Part shown: positions 11,121 to 23,300 of the stretch, in pieces
Position numbering within the stretch: the stretch's first letter is position 1
Layout of the letters: each line of letters begins with the position of its first letter
Source: Lojkania enalia
Lineage: Eukaryota; Ascomycota; Dothideomycetes; Pleosporales
NCBI GenBank assembly: GCA_010094045.1
Contig: ML986769.1
Span: 1,813 to 65,812 of the forward strand
DNA: 64,000 nt
Reading direction: 5' to 3'
Made by a program: the position numbers and the translations under genes
The notes under the pieces: generated by a model
What the model was told of the DNA's origin: nothing
Database searches by the model: none
Seen by the model: only the letters and a program-made list of their open reading frames with translations

Positions 11121-11950
11121 ACTTGTTTGGTAGCCTTAGAATCTCCATAGCTACTAGACTGAATAAACTGGAACTCGCCTCGTTTCTCTCCCTTCAAGAT
11201 TTTTTTTTTTCAGGATACCCGAGTTCACACCATTCCATTTAGTTTATATGCCCTCTCAATACCCGATAGGGTGAACCTCAGTTCAGACTTAACGATGAGC
11301 AGGTAAGCTTTCCATTAAACAACAGAATGGGTATAGAAAGTGACCGTATAAAGCAATCGACTTTGTAAATTGCGGGGACGTGCGTTTCAGTTTTGATCGT
11401 ATCGCAGATTGTGATGGGCGGATTGGAATCGTTGCCGATACCTGCGAGGATATTGCTATCCGACATCCATGAGCCTTCGTATGTTAAAGCTGCCGGTATT
11501 TAGTGTGCGACATTGGGAATTGGACATGGTATAATAGACCAGTACTGGCCACCGCGGCGAGGCAGTCAACGGAACTGGGAAAATAATTTGTGCAATACAC
11601 TTGAGGCACAGGGAAACTCGCTGGTCTGAAAAAACTATTGAGGAACTATCTTTGACTTTTCTAGACATTTGTAGACTCCTCAAGTCCATATGCATTCAGC
11701 TAGTTTCGTCCTCGAAATCTGAAAGTGGTCATAGCCCAAAAGCGTCTATCTATTTCCATCCTTACCATGATCTGTCTCGCTGAAATCAGCCAGGTCCATA
11801 GTGCATTCAATCAGGCCCTATATTCGTCCAATCGAGTCTAAAGAGGTCAACTCCGATCTGTGGTTAGCCTTTGGTCTAATTCGTGACAGGAACATCACCT
11901 AAAGCCGCCAATAGGGCAGTATAACCCAACCCCGAAAACTGCTGGAGAAT
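11121..11950. other. Intergenic, no supported gene
   Basis: Downstream of the oxygenase and downstream of the FAD-oxidoreductase fragment. A short T-run is at about 11202-11211. Small ORFs on both strands (60-79 codons) show no domain, no codon pattern and no plausible start context. It probably holds decayed sequence of the FAD gene, but nothing alignable could be read. Confidence 0.4.
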
Positions 11951-11952
11951 CT

Positions 11953-12162
11953 TTAGCCAGGCTCCCACGTTGAGCTTTCGAGACAAATGTTGGAAATGCC
12001 TGCATTTTTGAGTGAGCGGGCGGTGGTGACGCCTGCAATGCCGGCGCCTACTATGATAACTGGGAGCAATCCCTCTCTACCCATGTCGGCGCTCTTTCGT
12101 GTACTGAGCGTGATAGGTTGTATGCCAACAAAAGTGCTCGGGGCGGAGTGTCGGGCACACAT
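11953..12162 (-). pseudogene. N-terminal scrap of an FAD-dependent oxidoreductase
   Basis: The 69-codon ORF contains a complete Rossmann fingerprint for FAD: VIIVGAGIAGVTTARSLKNA followed by the acidic strand end CLESS. This is the first beta-alpha-beta unit of flavin monooxygenases and amine oxidases. It normally sits at the start of a 400-600-residue enzyme. Here the frame stops about 40 residues after the Met that best fits such proteins (MGREGLLP, near 12084), and no continuation was found downstream. It is a truncated gene, maybe a lost tailoring enzyme of the cluster. The upstream 26 codons may be spurious. Confidence 0.65.
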
Positions 12163-12442
12163 AATTGTAAATCCCGTGGGATTTTTACTTAAACACTTCT
12201 CGGCGTTTGGCGCACAGACCCTTTAACTCACTAAATACGCGACTGAGTACTGAGCTATGGCATCGGAATTTGAGTCGGTTAGGGGCGATCCACACCTACG
12301 CCAAACGCGCGCTATGTATGGGGATAAGTTCACAATTCCCGTAAGAGATCACTAGTGAACAAAAACCTCGATACTTTGGGCCAGGCTACCCACTATTACA
12401 TTAATCACTGGTGCAAGAGAAAGCGTCATCCCGGTTATCAAG

Positions 12443-14829
12443 ATGAAAAAGTCTAGATCCTGCTTCCAAGTATTTTTTCGATGGATTTCCGTCCATGGTC
12501 CCTGGAAGAAAGCGGGCGAGTTCAACAACTTCACAGGACAGCAACGCTCGAAAGAGACCTCAGCGACCTCGGAGACCTCAGAGACGTCATTGAAGGTTCA
12601 CGAGGAAAAATGCCCACACCATCAAGGCTTGGGGGACGGAAAGCCAATCGGTGGGATTGGGGCATCTCATGACGATGCTCAGCCTCATTATGCTGCTTCT
12701 AGCGCCGATGGGAGTGGCGAGCTGCTGTGGAAGCATGCAAACCCTTCCAGCACTCAGATGTGGGAGTTTATGCAGTATGTAAACACTAAATACCAGCAAG
12801 ACTTCAAAACTTATGCCGCACTTCATCGGTGGAGCATCGAGAGTCCAGCGGATAGCTGGGGAGCTATTTGGGAATTCTGTGGCGTGCGCCATTCTCAGGC
12901 ATATTCCAAGGTCATCGATGTTGCTGCTGCGACGAGGATGTGGCCGCGACCTTCCTGGTTTGAAGGAGCTACCCTCAACTTTGCCGAGAATCTTTTATAT
13001 CCTACACGGGAGGTCCAGGAAAGCTCCATTGCAGTAATCGCTGCGACTGAGACAGAGCGGGAGTCAGTGACGTGGGCAGAATTGAGAGAACGTGTCCGAC
13101 GCTGTCAGGCAAGCCTCAAGGCGCTGGACTTGAGGATTGGCGATCGCGTTGCCGGATGTTGCGCAAACCATATCAATGCGCTGGTGGTGATGCTCGCAAC
13201 TACGTCTCTTGGAGGCATATGGACAGCTGTCTCTCCAGACACTGGCGTTACGGCGATTGTGGACAGATTGTCACAGGTTGATCCAAGCGTACTGTTCACT
13301 GATAACGCGGTCGGCTACAACGCAAAGTATCACCTTGTTCTTCCAAAAATACTCGATTTCAGCCAGTCATTGAGATCCATGAAAGCTCTTGTAATTTTTC
13401 GGACCGTCAAAACTATCCCCGTCGATCTACCCAAATCTGCTATGGACTACGAAGACTTCCTTGGGCTTGGACATAATTCTCACAAGTTGTCCTTTACCCA
13501 GCTACCGGCCGAACAGCCCGTATATATTCTGTATAGTTCTGGAACAACCGGAGCACCCAAGTATATTGTCCATGGCGCCACCGGAACTCTCTTACAACAT
13601 AAGAAGGAACACATGCTACAAAGCGACATTAGGCCAGGTGACAAACTGTAAGCTAGGAAGATATTACCAATGCGGGAATCTCATGGCTGATATATGAGCA
13701 GGTTCTATTTTACTACATGTATGTGGATGATGTGGCACTGGCACGTGTCAGCTCTATCATCTGGCGTGACACTGGTCATTTACGATGGGTCACCTTTTTA
13801 CTACCGGCATAATGGCCACGCAGTTGAGGACTATCTTGCCATGCCTAAATTGATCGATGAGTTGGGAATCAATCAGTTCGGCACCAGTGCAAAGTTCCTC
13901 TCTGTGCTTCAGCAGAACGCAATCAAGCCCAGGAACGAAGGACTCTCCTTAAAGACGCTCAAGGCTATCTATTCCACAGGATCACCATTAGCCCCCGCAA
14001 CCTTCCGGTATGTGTATCAGGAGTTCGGACCTGGCATTCATCTTGGATCCATCTCGGGCGGCACGGATATCATAGCGGATTTTGGAACTCCTTGCCCATT
14101 GCAGCCAGTACATGCGGGCGAGATCCAAGTACTTGGTCTAGGCATGGCTGTGCAGGCTTGGACTGAAGATGGGCGGGACATCAGCAGATCCGGTCGCCCC
14201 GGGGAGTTAGTGTGTGTGAAACCATTCCCATCGCAGCCCGTAAGTGACGCCGAAACAGCCGGTATGGATTTCTTCATGCTGACAGCGTTCAGGTACGATT
14301 CTGGGGACCTCGGGGGCAGGAGAAATACGAAAATGCTTACTTCAAGAGATATCCTAGGCAATGGCATCATGGAGACTTCATTCGCTTTAATCCCAATACT
14401 GGAGGCATCTACATACTCGGTCGGTCTGATGGGACCTTGAATCCCAGTGGCGTGCGGTTTGGTAGCGCCGAGATCTACAACGTGATACTCAGCAACTTTG
14501 CATCTTTGATTGATGATTCGCTCTGTGTTGGTAGGAGACGTGAACATGAAACGGACGAGACAGTGGTATTATTTATCAAGATGAAGGGTGGCCTTGAGCT
14601 AACCTCGCAGCTAATCGGCCAGATCAAGAAAGTGGTACGGGACCAGCTATCGCCTAGGCATGTACCTCGTCTTGTGGTGGAGTGCCCCGAAATCCCATAC
14701 ACGCACAACAACAAGAAGGTGGAAATTGCTGTAAAGCAGATCGTGAGTGGGCATGACACGAAGCCGGCAGCGACCATTGCCAATGCACATTGCTTAGATT
14801 GGTATCGAGAATGGGCGATTCAAAATTGA
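12443..14829 (+). CDS. Acetoacetyl-CoA synthetase
   Basis: Exons 12443-13647, 13702-14239 and 14293-14829 join in frame to about 759 residues. The protein has the ANL (AMP-binding) fold. After an acetyl/acetoacetyl-CoA synthetase N-terminal cap (LLWKHANPSSTQMW, then WFEGATLNFAENLL) comes the P-loop-like YILYSSGTTGAPK. Next are the adenylate-binding GSISGGTD and the hinge region YILGRSDGTL. The catalytic-Lys end is PYTHNNKKVE. The family converts acetoacetate, ATP and CoA to acetoacetyl-CoA in the cytosol. The first about 90 residues before the cap are low-complexity (Ser/Thr/Glu-rich) and exceed the usual length of about 680. No internal Met offers a better start, so a small upstream exon is possible. 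Position between the two PKS genes suggests supply of a C4 starter unit to the SAT domain. This is inference. Confidence 0.88.
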
Positions 14830-15464
14830 TGAGTTGCTTGCGGTGCTTTTGATGAAGCCTACCGGCCTATGCCAGTGAGGCTTCAAGAGCACCGCATTCA
14901 TGAGAATCCTAGCAGCGCCTACGAAGTGATGTATATAGCAGGGAGTGCGAACTATACACTGTTAGCCACTCACATAGCGATAGAATCAAAACTCCTCAGA
15001 TACTGTGACATTGTCAATTCATTGGAAGCGTGCACTCTTGGCGTGCGAGGCGCCAGATACGACCAATGCAGCCTACGCGAGCCCTAAGCTGGAATGCTTT
15101 CGATGGTAAATCTTTTCCATTTAGGGTTCACTTCTCCGGATATTGAATAGCCCAACGACAGTCTCTTTTTGACATACTAAGTTTTAATACGCTATAGAAG
15201 AAAATGGCTGCAATCTATCGCGCCGACGAAAACTTCACATATTCCTATGATGCAATATGCCCGAAATAGTCCGGCGGGTACATTTTGCTGTAATATTACC
15301 CGAAGACGGCGGCCGAATACCGCCTCACCCCAGCCAAAATGGCGGCCGAATACATGTCCACCCCCAACATGCCGAGACATCATATTGCATGTTCGTCGAC
15401 AACATTAATTTGCTGACCAGACCAGGCTTCGAGGGTCGAGGTCGCTTTCGGCACATCTCACGCA
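14830..15464. other. Promoter region of the C6 regulator
   Basis: No gene is supported in these 635 bp, which join the acetoacetyl-CoA synthetase terminator side to the promoter of the next gene. The part nearest the regulator has several CGG/CCG triplets, including the two direct repeats listed separately and CCGGCGGG at about 15269-15276. Confidence 0.4.
15308..15353 (+). promoter_or_regulatory. Two direct repeats GGCGGCCGAATAC upstream of the C6 regulator
   Basis: The 13-bp motif occurs at 15308-15320 and again at 15341-15353, 33 bp apart. Each copy contains the palindrome CGGCCG, that is, inverted CGG half-sites of the sort bound by Zn2Cys6 dimers. The copies lie 110-160 bp upstream of the ATG at 15465, so autoregulation or control by another C6 factor is plausible. 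Confidence 0.5.
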
Positions 15465-17948
15465 ATGGCCTGCGCCACAGTGAAACGGGCAGCCAGGGCC
15501 AAAGATCAACATCCCCCACCACAACTCAGTTGCAAGCTTTGTCGAGAGAAGAAATTGAAATGTGACAAACAAGCTCCGTGCGGGAACTGCAAGTCCAGTG
15601 GCGCCGAATGCAATACTGTATTTCGTCACAGGTTGCCGAGGGGTCGTCATGCAAGACCTTCCGGTGACACACTAGCATTCCAGAGCACTACGCGGCCTAT
15701 TTCTCCGGGCCAGGATTCCGCTTTGGGGCAAATCACGCACAACCGAGAACACAACCAGCGCGGGCGAAGATTAGAGAGTCTCGTGGCAGAGAATGCCCCA
15801 GCCGTGCTGTCTGAGCTCGACGTAAGCAAAGCAATTATGGCCGTTGTTCTAGATGCATGGACTGACTTTGTCACAGCAGTTCATTCCGATGGAGGAGCTC
15901 AGATCCGACGATACGGCCTTATCCTTATCCTCCTCAGGCCTGCCACGGGGGAATGCCAAGAAGCAAGTGGTGCCCAACAGTCATATAGATATAGTCTGGT
16001 CTGATACTGCGAGAAATGTGAGTCTGGCGCCTGGTTTGACATGGAATAGCTGCTGAGGCATTATTATTAGATTCCTGAGCTCGTTCAAAATGCTAGCTTT
16101 GGGCCCAGTTTCGACAACTTTTCTCAGCAAGAGAGCCCTGCCGATCTCAATGACAACAACTCTGGATCCAATGGCTTGAGCCTCTGGAACAGCGATCCTG
16201 CGACACTACAGCCGCGCAGCGTAGGCGAGAGCTCTCTTGTCAGGAGTAGAGCACGGGAAATATGCTTATGTGACATTTATCTTCAACAAGTCGACCCAAT
16301 CATCAAAGTTCTACATCGGCCGACTGTGGATCGATGGTTACGCAGAGGACACCCTTATTTGCATTATCCACACGGACATACCTCTACAGAGGCGCTGGCA
16401 TGGGCGGTCTGCTATTCTGCAGTCTGCAGTATGACAGAAGAGCAATGCCAGACATTGATCCACCAAAACAAGTCTGCTGCTGTCGTGGCATATCAACGGG
16501 CCTGCCAAGATGCCTTAGACCACGCTGGGTACTTGACTACCGACGATATCGTCGTGATTCAGGCTTTTGTTCTTTACCTGGTAAGAAGCCTTTGGCCTAC
16601 AGGGCAAAGAGTCTGCGCTAACGGCATTGTCCGGCAGATAGGAAGAAGAGTCCACGACAAAAGCCTTGCTACGTGGACTTTGACTGCAGTCCTGGTTAGA
16701 ATTGCGACCGCACAGGACATCCATGCCGAGACCCAGGAAAAAGAGTCTTTTTATGATCAGCAGATGCGTACGCGGCTTTGGCTCACTATCTGCTCGATTG
16801 ACCTCCAGGCATCAGTGGCCCAAAGTACCTGGCCAATAATCACCGTTGATGAAGTCTGGCCAGCTCTGAGCCGAATCAGAAATGTGAATGACGAGGACTT
16901 CTCGAAGGAAGCAGTAGATGGCAATCCCATGCCGGACCGCGAAGACCTTACTGATGTAACTCTTGCGTTGATATGGTATCATCTGCAGGTCACTGGACGT
17001 TTCTTCCATGATTCTGTTCTGGGGTCCCAGTGTAGGGCTCAACACGGTTCAGCGGCCTCGCATGCCACGGATCAAGGGTGGCGAGAACAGCAGGCTCATG
17101 AATTTCAGCGCAAGGCGCTTGGGCTGCTCAGTTTCTGCGATACGGAAAACTCCCCATACGCATGGTTTACATGGCACAGTGCGCAATGGCTTGTTTCATC
17201 AGTGAGGATTTCTGCTATGCGACCAATCACCAGCGTCTTCTCCAGCAATTCCACGTTCCTGTCGCGTTCAAAAAGTCATTCCGACCTCTTCGAGCGCACC
17301 ATAGGAGTGCTCAAGAAAGCACTTCAGATACAAAGCGACCCGAGGGCAGAGGGTTTCCGATGGCACGTGGCGGTGCCATGGACTGAGATTGCCATAGCTA
17401 CCTCCGAGTGCCTTGCCTGCCATGACCCAAGAATTGTGTGTAGCGTATGGCCTACCATTGAGGCAGCCTTTCAGCTATACGAGTCTCGAGCCACACAGAG
17501 CAAGACACATCGGATCTTGGCACGCAGGATGCAGCAAATGCGGCAGATGTGGGCCAGGGCCGCAGCCACACCATCGCTAAGGCAGGCGGCGGGCCAATGC
17601 GAGAATATTAGCAGTTTGCATACAATGGGGCACCCGGCACTGCCACTAACGCCATTGTCCACTCCTAGTGCAGTGCCCCCAGAGAGCGCTTCCGACTCAA
17701 GCTGGACAGCACCAATAACACCTATCAGTACAAACTGGAGCTCTTTATGCAGCTTGCCGGATAATACTTCTTCTCAGTCAATGACATCAATGAATAGTGA
17801 ATCGGCACTTTTGTCTGACGTGCCGATGATTTGGAGTGCGGAGGGATCAGTCGCAGACATCCATGATGTGAATCTCTGGTCTTTCGATGACATGAACATC
17901 GCAGCCGACGATTCATGCTCATATAGAGAAAATCTTAGTTTTATGTGA
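15465..17948 (+). CDS. Zn2Cys6 transcription factor with fungal-specific TF domain
   Basis: Exons 15465-15821, 15880-16017, 16071-16580 and 16638-17948 join in frame to about 771 residues. The binuclear zinc cluster is at about 23-50 ([17 protein letters not shown], then CKSSGAEC). It is followed by a basic linker ([10 protein letters not shown]) and a short coiled segment ([10 protein letters not shown]) typical of C6 dimers. The middle region carries the fungal-specific transcription factor domain, with [14 protein letters not shown] and [16 protein letters not shown] as landmarks. The third intron (57 bp) is a multiple of three, so an unspliced reading also stays open, but removing it restores the family pattern. 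The C-terminus is Ser/Thr/Pro-rich, then acidic and probably activating. It is nuclear. Its location inside the cluster makes it the likely pathway-specific regulator. Confidence 0.9.
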
Positions 17949-18110
17949 TTTGTCGCTCTCGCCTCGTGTTACTCAACGATAGTTTGATGGGTAGACTGTA
18001 GTTACTCGGAATTTCTGTCCGAGCTAGAATATTCCCAGCTCTTACACGATTCAAACACACCTTTTGAAGCTGTAAGCCTAGATATAAAAGTTTGTATCGC
18101 GTCTACTATA

Positions 18111-19274
18111 CTACAAAGAGGCCACGGCTTGGCCTGCCCATTCTTCTGGACATGCGGCACGCAATAGTCGTCTCATTAAGGCGTCCAACTTCTGCACCGC
18201 GTCTTGAGTGACCTGGTAATGGACCACCAGTCGACCGCCCATCATAAATTTAAGCCCGAGCGCCTCCCCTTGCTCCCGAAAAGTCTGCGCGCTCACGCCT
18301 GCAGCATCCAAGTCCAGCCACACCATGTTAGTCTCTACTGGGTACACGAGCTTCCCACCGTAGCCTTCCCAGAGTCGAGCGATCTGCTTGGCTTTCTCGT
18401 GAGACTCTTGGAGCTTGCCAGCCAAAAAAGTGTCTACCACTGCTCTTCGAGCAGCGGCACTCACTACTCCAGCCTGACGCATCCCCCCACCGATGCTCTT
18501 TCGAATCCACCTCGCACGCTCTCGAAAAGCCATGGTACCGACGATAATCGATCCGATGGGAGCGCCCAGGCCCTTTGAAAAGCAGAGGCTGATGCTATCG
18601 AAGCATTCACAGAACTCTCGCAAGGTGCCAGCCCCTGCAGCTACTGCTTCCCACAACCGAGCTCCATCCAGATGCAACCTGACATCGTGTCGCTGCGCCC
18701 AATCGCGAATCCTTCGACATTCGGATAAGGGCATGATTGTGCCATTGAGTGTGTTCTCTAGGCATACAAGCCTCGTAGGACATGCACAATGATCGTGTGG
18801 AACAACAATTGCCCTTTGTTCAATATCCTCGACCGTCAAATACTTTCCATTAGCTGGCTGAATAGGAATAGTAAGTGCCCCAGAAAGCGTCGCGATACCA
18901 CCGGCTTCAAAATTCATAATGTGGCTTCGAGCATCGCACGCGATGCTATGCGGACCGCTTTGCAGATGTGATCGAATGCTCAGCTGATTTCCCATTGTCC
19001 CACTCACGACGAGTAACCCGGCTTCCTTGCCCGTGAGTTCCGCGACCCAGGTCTCGAGTTCCAGTGTCGTTGGATCTTGGCGGAAGTCGTCGTCCAGAAG
19101 CGTTGCGGAGGCGATGGCGGAAAGCATGCTGAGAGTCGGTCTCGTTATTGTGTCACCTAAGTGTTCTGGCTTAATCTCAGCCCATTTGTGTTAGATATGG
19201 ATAGACGTACTGCGAAAATCACCCGCTGCAGCCATCCCATCACCCCAATGAGTTTTCTTCAAATCCACTGTCAT
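18111..19274 (-). CDS. Threonine aldolase (PLP, beta-eliminating lyase family)
   Basis: Exon 1 is 19274-19211 and exon 2 is 19156-18111. The join gives DFRSDTITRPT, the canonical N-terminus of the family, and about 369 residues, the normal length. Visible landmarks are the substrate/PLP region (SGTMGNQLS), the PLP Asp/His-Asp segment (RLHLDGARLWEA) and the Schiff-base Lys in SLCFSKGLGAPIGS. These enzymes split threonine or other beta-hydroxy amino acids to glycine and an aldehyde, or run in reverse, in the cytosol. It sits between the C6 regulator and PKS2, on the PKS2 strand. It may be an amino-acid-metabolism passenger, or it may feed an aldehyde or amino acid unit to the product. No catalytic defect is seen. 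Confidence 0.9.
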
Positions 19275-20365
19275 TGCAGTATTTTTGTCGCTCTAAATGG
19301 AATCCGGAACCTTCAAATATGCATGAGAGTCTTTGAGTGCTTGTTCGATACAATTTTCCAATCCGTGGAGTATAATGAAGCCCCCACCAAATTTATTTCC
19401 CTGTGATAAGATTTCGAAAGTATTGACGCTGCTGTTAGTTAGCCTTCAAGGCTTTGAATAAGAGCGCGCGGCAATAACTTCCTTTTCCGCTCGGCACTCT
19501 ACACTACCTTTCCGGACGTCCAAAATTCGCAGTCAATGTCCAAAAAGTCAGATTCCGAGTATCCTGTTACATAATCCGACCTCAGAAGCCGATGGACCTC
19601 CAGAAGCCGGGTATATGATCTCAAATGCCGGCGCAAATAGCTTCGCTGTTTGGCGTTCTAAAAGCCGGTTGCGACCGGAGAATCCTCCTACTAGGCCTTC
19701 TAAAGAGAGGACCTGGCTCACTGGCTGAGATTCATGCTCCATGTTAGACTTGGGTTTGGAGCGTAGTCTGCTAACGAAGTAATCTCGCTACAAGGCATGG
19801 TAAATGTAACGTGACTTCCCAGCATTTCCAACAAAAGGAGCTTCCCGTGCTCCTGTCGTCGAGCATCTGGGGAAAAGGGGCTCGCTATGGGCGAAGTATG
19901 TTGCTCGTAGACATCACTTGCTCGGAACATTTTAAACATTGAAAGGGAGGTGAAAGTAACCGCAATAATATAGCGACTACAATAATATAGTATAATCTAT
20001 GGAGTGAGAGTAGTCTAAGGTTGCTGGAACTAAACTGAGCTAACAGAGATCTATGTACAAAGCTTGGAGCCGAAATAGTCGTTTTGCGTTTATACGGCAT
20101 CTCTTGTATTCATCTTGTGATTTACATATGCCTTGCTGCTTATTAAGCATTTAGGTTCGCATATAATAATAGGAAAGAGAAATCAATCATTCTATACTCT
20201 ATAAATTAAAGTGAGAAATTAACTATCCTGCACTGCATAAACGGAGGAGAGGCCCAACATGGACATTATATTTGCATACAAAATAAATTGCGACAGGACT
20301 AGTTTAAAAGAAAGACCGCTTTTATTCGTACAAGGCTACGGGTGGGCGATGGATGGTAGCTAGTC
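19275..20365. other. Intergenic between threonine aldolase and PKS2 3' end
   Basis: About 1.1 kb without a supported gene. Overlapping minus-strand ORFs at 19548-20100 (64-73 codons) lack domains and alternate frames. They might be a decayed gene, but nothing matches a family I recognise. An AT-rich segment at about 19960-20010 and 20160-20220 probably marks terminator and promoter DNA. Confidence 0.35.
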
Positions 20366-23300
20366 TCAATGATTGAGCAGTCTGCAGATGAAGTCGTAAC
20401 CTTGCTCGATTGCCGACCACCCTGTCGACAATGGATCGCCAACAGGGAACAGGTCAAATGCGTGACGGCACTTCTCTGGAATAGCAAGGCCTGCAGGAAT
20501 TCCGCGATTTTTCAGCTCCCGAATGGTCCCTTCACTCATGGAGAGTGGAAGCCAATCATCCGCGTTGCCATGCACGATGAACGTGGGAGTGCGATAGTTC
20601 CCTTGCTTGATCTGCCACAGTGGACTGATTTCGTGAACCTGCTTTTCTGTAGCTGCTGGAGGATACATATGCTCTTTGGCATCCGGATCGGCGACAGAAT
20701 CTTTGTGAGGAAGACCGTTGACGAGGATTGGCAAAGTCGCTGAGTTCCAGCAGGTGTGGAGTATGATCTTGGCACGCGGGTCTTTTAGGGTCAAGGAAAG
20801 AGCCATGGTCCTCTTCTCAGTGACAGGTGCATAGTCCAAGATCTGAGCTGCACGTTAGAATACCATGATCTCTACTTGTATTCGCTACGGGACAACTTAC
20901 GGGGCTCTTCTGAACTCCAGCTAAGATGTCGGTGATTTCTTGTGGCTCCTCTTCAGCTGCAAGCGGGTAGCAGGGCTTCTGCCAATCTAGCTAGTAGGTT
21001 AGTCACCACTCGTCATGAGATAGACGGGGAAGCGCGGGTCTTACGTTCAGCCTCGAAATCGCTTGGAGGATAGAGTGCAAATATAGCTTCAGGGGCCTTA
21101 ATACCCCGTTGTGGTGCCGTATGGCCCAAACTCATGGCAAGCTGGCCACCACTGCTCCAGCCTATCGCAAGAATGGTTGAAGAGTTAATCTGGACTCTTG
21201 GTCCTGAAAAAGACAGGGTTGGTAGCGTCTCTCTGGCCCATTCCAATGCATCACAGCAGTCTGTCATGGGGCCTTCGAAGAGGGTGGTCTCAGGTACAAG
21301 CCTATAGTCTGTGCTGACAGGAAGAAATCCACGCTCGAGAAGGGCCCGAATGTGCTTCATGGGAACGTCTTTACGACCAAAGAGGAAGTGGCCTCCACCG
21401 TGCATGAGTAAAGCTGAAGATTTGTTTGTCAGATCTTGCTTTATAACGTTGGGTAGTTATACATACCGACTGCTCGTTTCTTGCCAGGCGGATCAGCTTC
21501 TTTAGGGAAGTAGACGTCAGCTGAGAGATCTAGTCCATCGACAGACTTGAACACAAATTCTTCCACTGGAATTCCCGCTCGTTTGATAACCTTTCCCTCA
21601 GGTTGCGACACGCCGGCAATCTCACGGGACCCAGGTCTCGCATTCTTGAAGCCGCAAATCAGACGCAAGGTGTTTGCCTCCTCGGTGTCTCCGCTGGTCC
21701 AAGATACGTCCTTGTATCCAGCGGAGCGCAGACTACGATCCCAAAATGATTCAGATGCGAGGGCGTGTGTCCTGTTATCGCCCGTAGGCCACCAGCCTTC
21801 CAGGAGACCGAACACTAAGTCGAACCAGTAGATATTCCTGGTGACTTCCAATACGCATAGAGCTCCATCGTTTCGAATCACTGGTAAAATATTGGCCGTA
21901 GTCTTTTCGATGCTACTTGTTGCATGAATGCAGTTGGTCGATAATACCAAGTGGAACTGGCCGGCCATATCCGGTGGAGGAGCCATCTCTGCATTAAGCG
22001 TTCGGAACAGCATGTTAGAATGATTCTTGAACTTCTTCTTCGCCTGATTGACAAGAGCCTGTGAGATGTCTGTGAAAGTATACTCGAACTCCACGCCTTG
22101 TCGGTTCAGATACTCTGTGATATACTTGGTTGTACCTCCAGTTCCGGCACCCACCTCCAGGATTCGAAGTGGGCCCTCATTTCTAGCTACCAAAGGCAAT
22201 GAGGCCACAAACTCGGCCAGCATGCGACAGGCAGCATCTAACAGAGGCGACTTGGCATAGAAGTCCGCCAAGATTTCAAAATTACGTGGATCCCCAAAGA
22301 GAAGATGCGCAGGTTTTTTCTGTCCAGTCAGGCACTCTGCCAGAAGCGGAGCAGTCACGCGCAAACACCTAGCGTCCGGGGCATAGGCGGGGTGCCGTTG
22401 CATAAATTGCTTGTAGAGTGTTTCGGTCGGCGTTGAATTGACTGGTCTTGACGTTCGGATCAATTGCTGATTAGTGCCCAGCCCCGAAAGCTCGAACAAA
22501 CCAGAATCGGTCAGGATGTTACGGAGCTGAGCAACCAGATGTTTGTGCTGGGGCAGTGCTTTAGTCAATTGAGGCACCACTTGTCCCGCCTTGAGAGTCA
22601 AAAGGTCACAACCCAGCTTGCGGTAGGCATCACAGACGAAGCCAGTAACCATATCGTTTTGATCAGGGTAGACCTTGCTCCAGAAAGCCGTGGCGCCAGT
22701 CTGGGCAGCATGCCTTTCAAAGTCGAGGCGGATACGAGAGAAAGCGTCTTGGATGCCATGAGGACCCAAGTCCAGAACTTCGCTTCCCACCGATTTGGGA
22801 ATTCCACTCGGCCATTGCTGTTTCGGGGTCGGGTCTGCCGGCTCTGGCGGCGTGCTTGGAGCGGTGCTCGTAGAAGTCCCATAGGCTGACGATGAGTCTG
22901 AGCCTGCCCCTTCCACGTAAGAGCTGCCTACGGCGCCTTTTCCATGAAGGTAGTTGACCAGCGACTCTAAGTCTGTCAACTCTTCCAGCTCATCAAGTGG
23001 CATGTCGACCATGAACATGGATTGCAGCTCGCTGACCACCTCGATGACCTATTGAAATGTTTCTATTAGGGGCGGGTAGTTCACAAGAATAAAGACAACA
23101 AAGCTTACCATTAGAGAATCAACGCCCAGGTCATCAAAAGAAGCGTGACTCGGGATCTTGTCTGCGGGGATGTCTGCCAGTTCCTTCAAGAGCCCACATA
23201 TATCCTCAAAAATGCTTGTCTTCGCATCTTTGCCAGCAGGTCGAGCCGGGATTTCTTGCTCTTTCATAGTCTCCGGAGCCTTTATCACTGGCTCTGGCTC

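Noticed and set aside
14230..14440. Apparent frameshift in acetoacetyl-CoA synthetase
   Set aside because: A 53-bp intron at 14240-14292 joins the frames and restores the family sequence (RFWGPRGQEKYENAYF).
16570..16640. Insertion of about 19 residues in the C6 regulator
   Set aside because: It is a 57-bp in-frame intron with GTAAGA donor and CAG acceptor.
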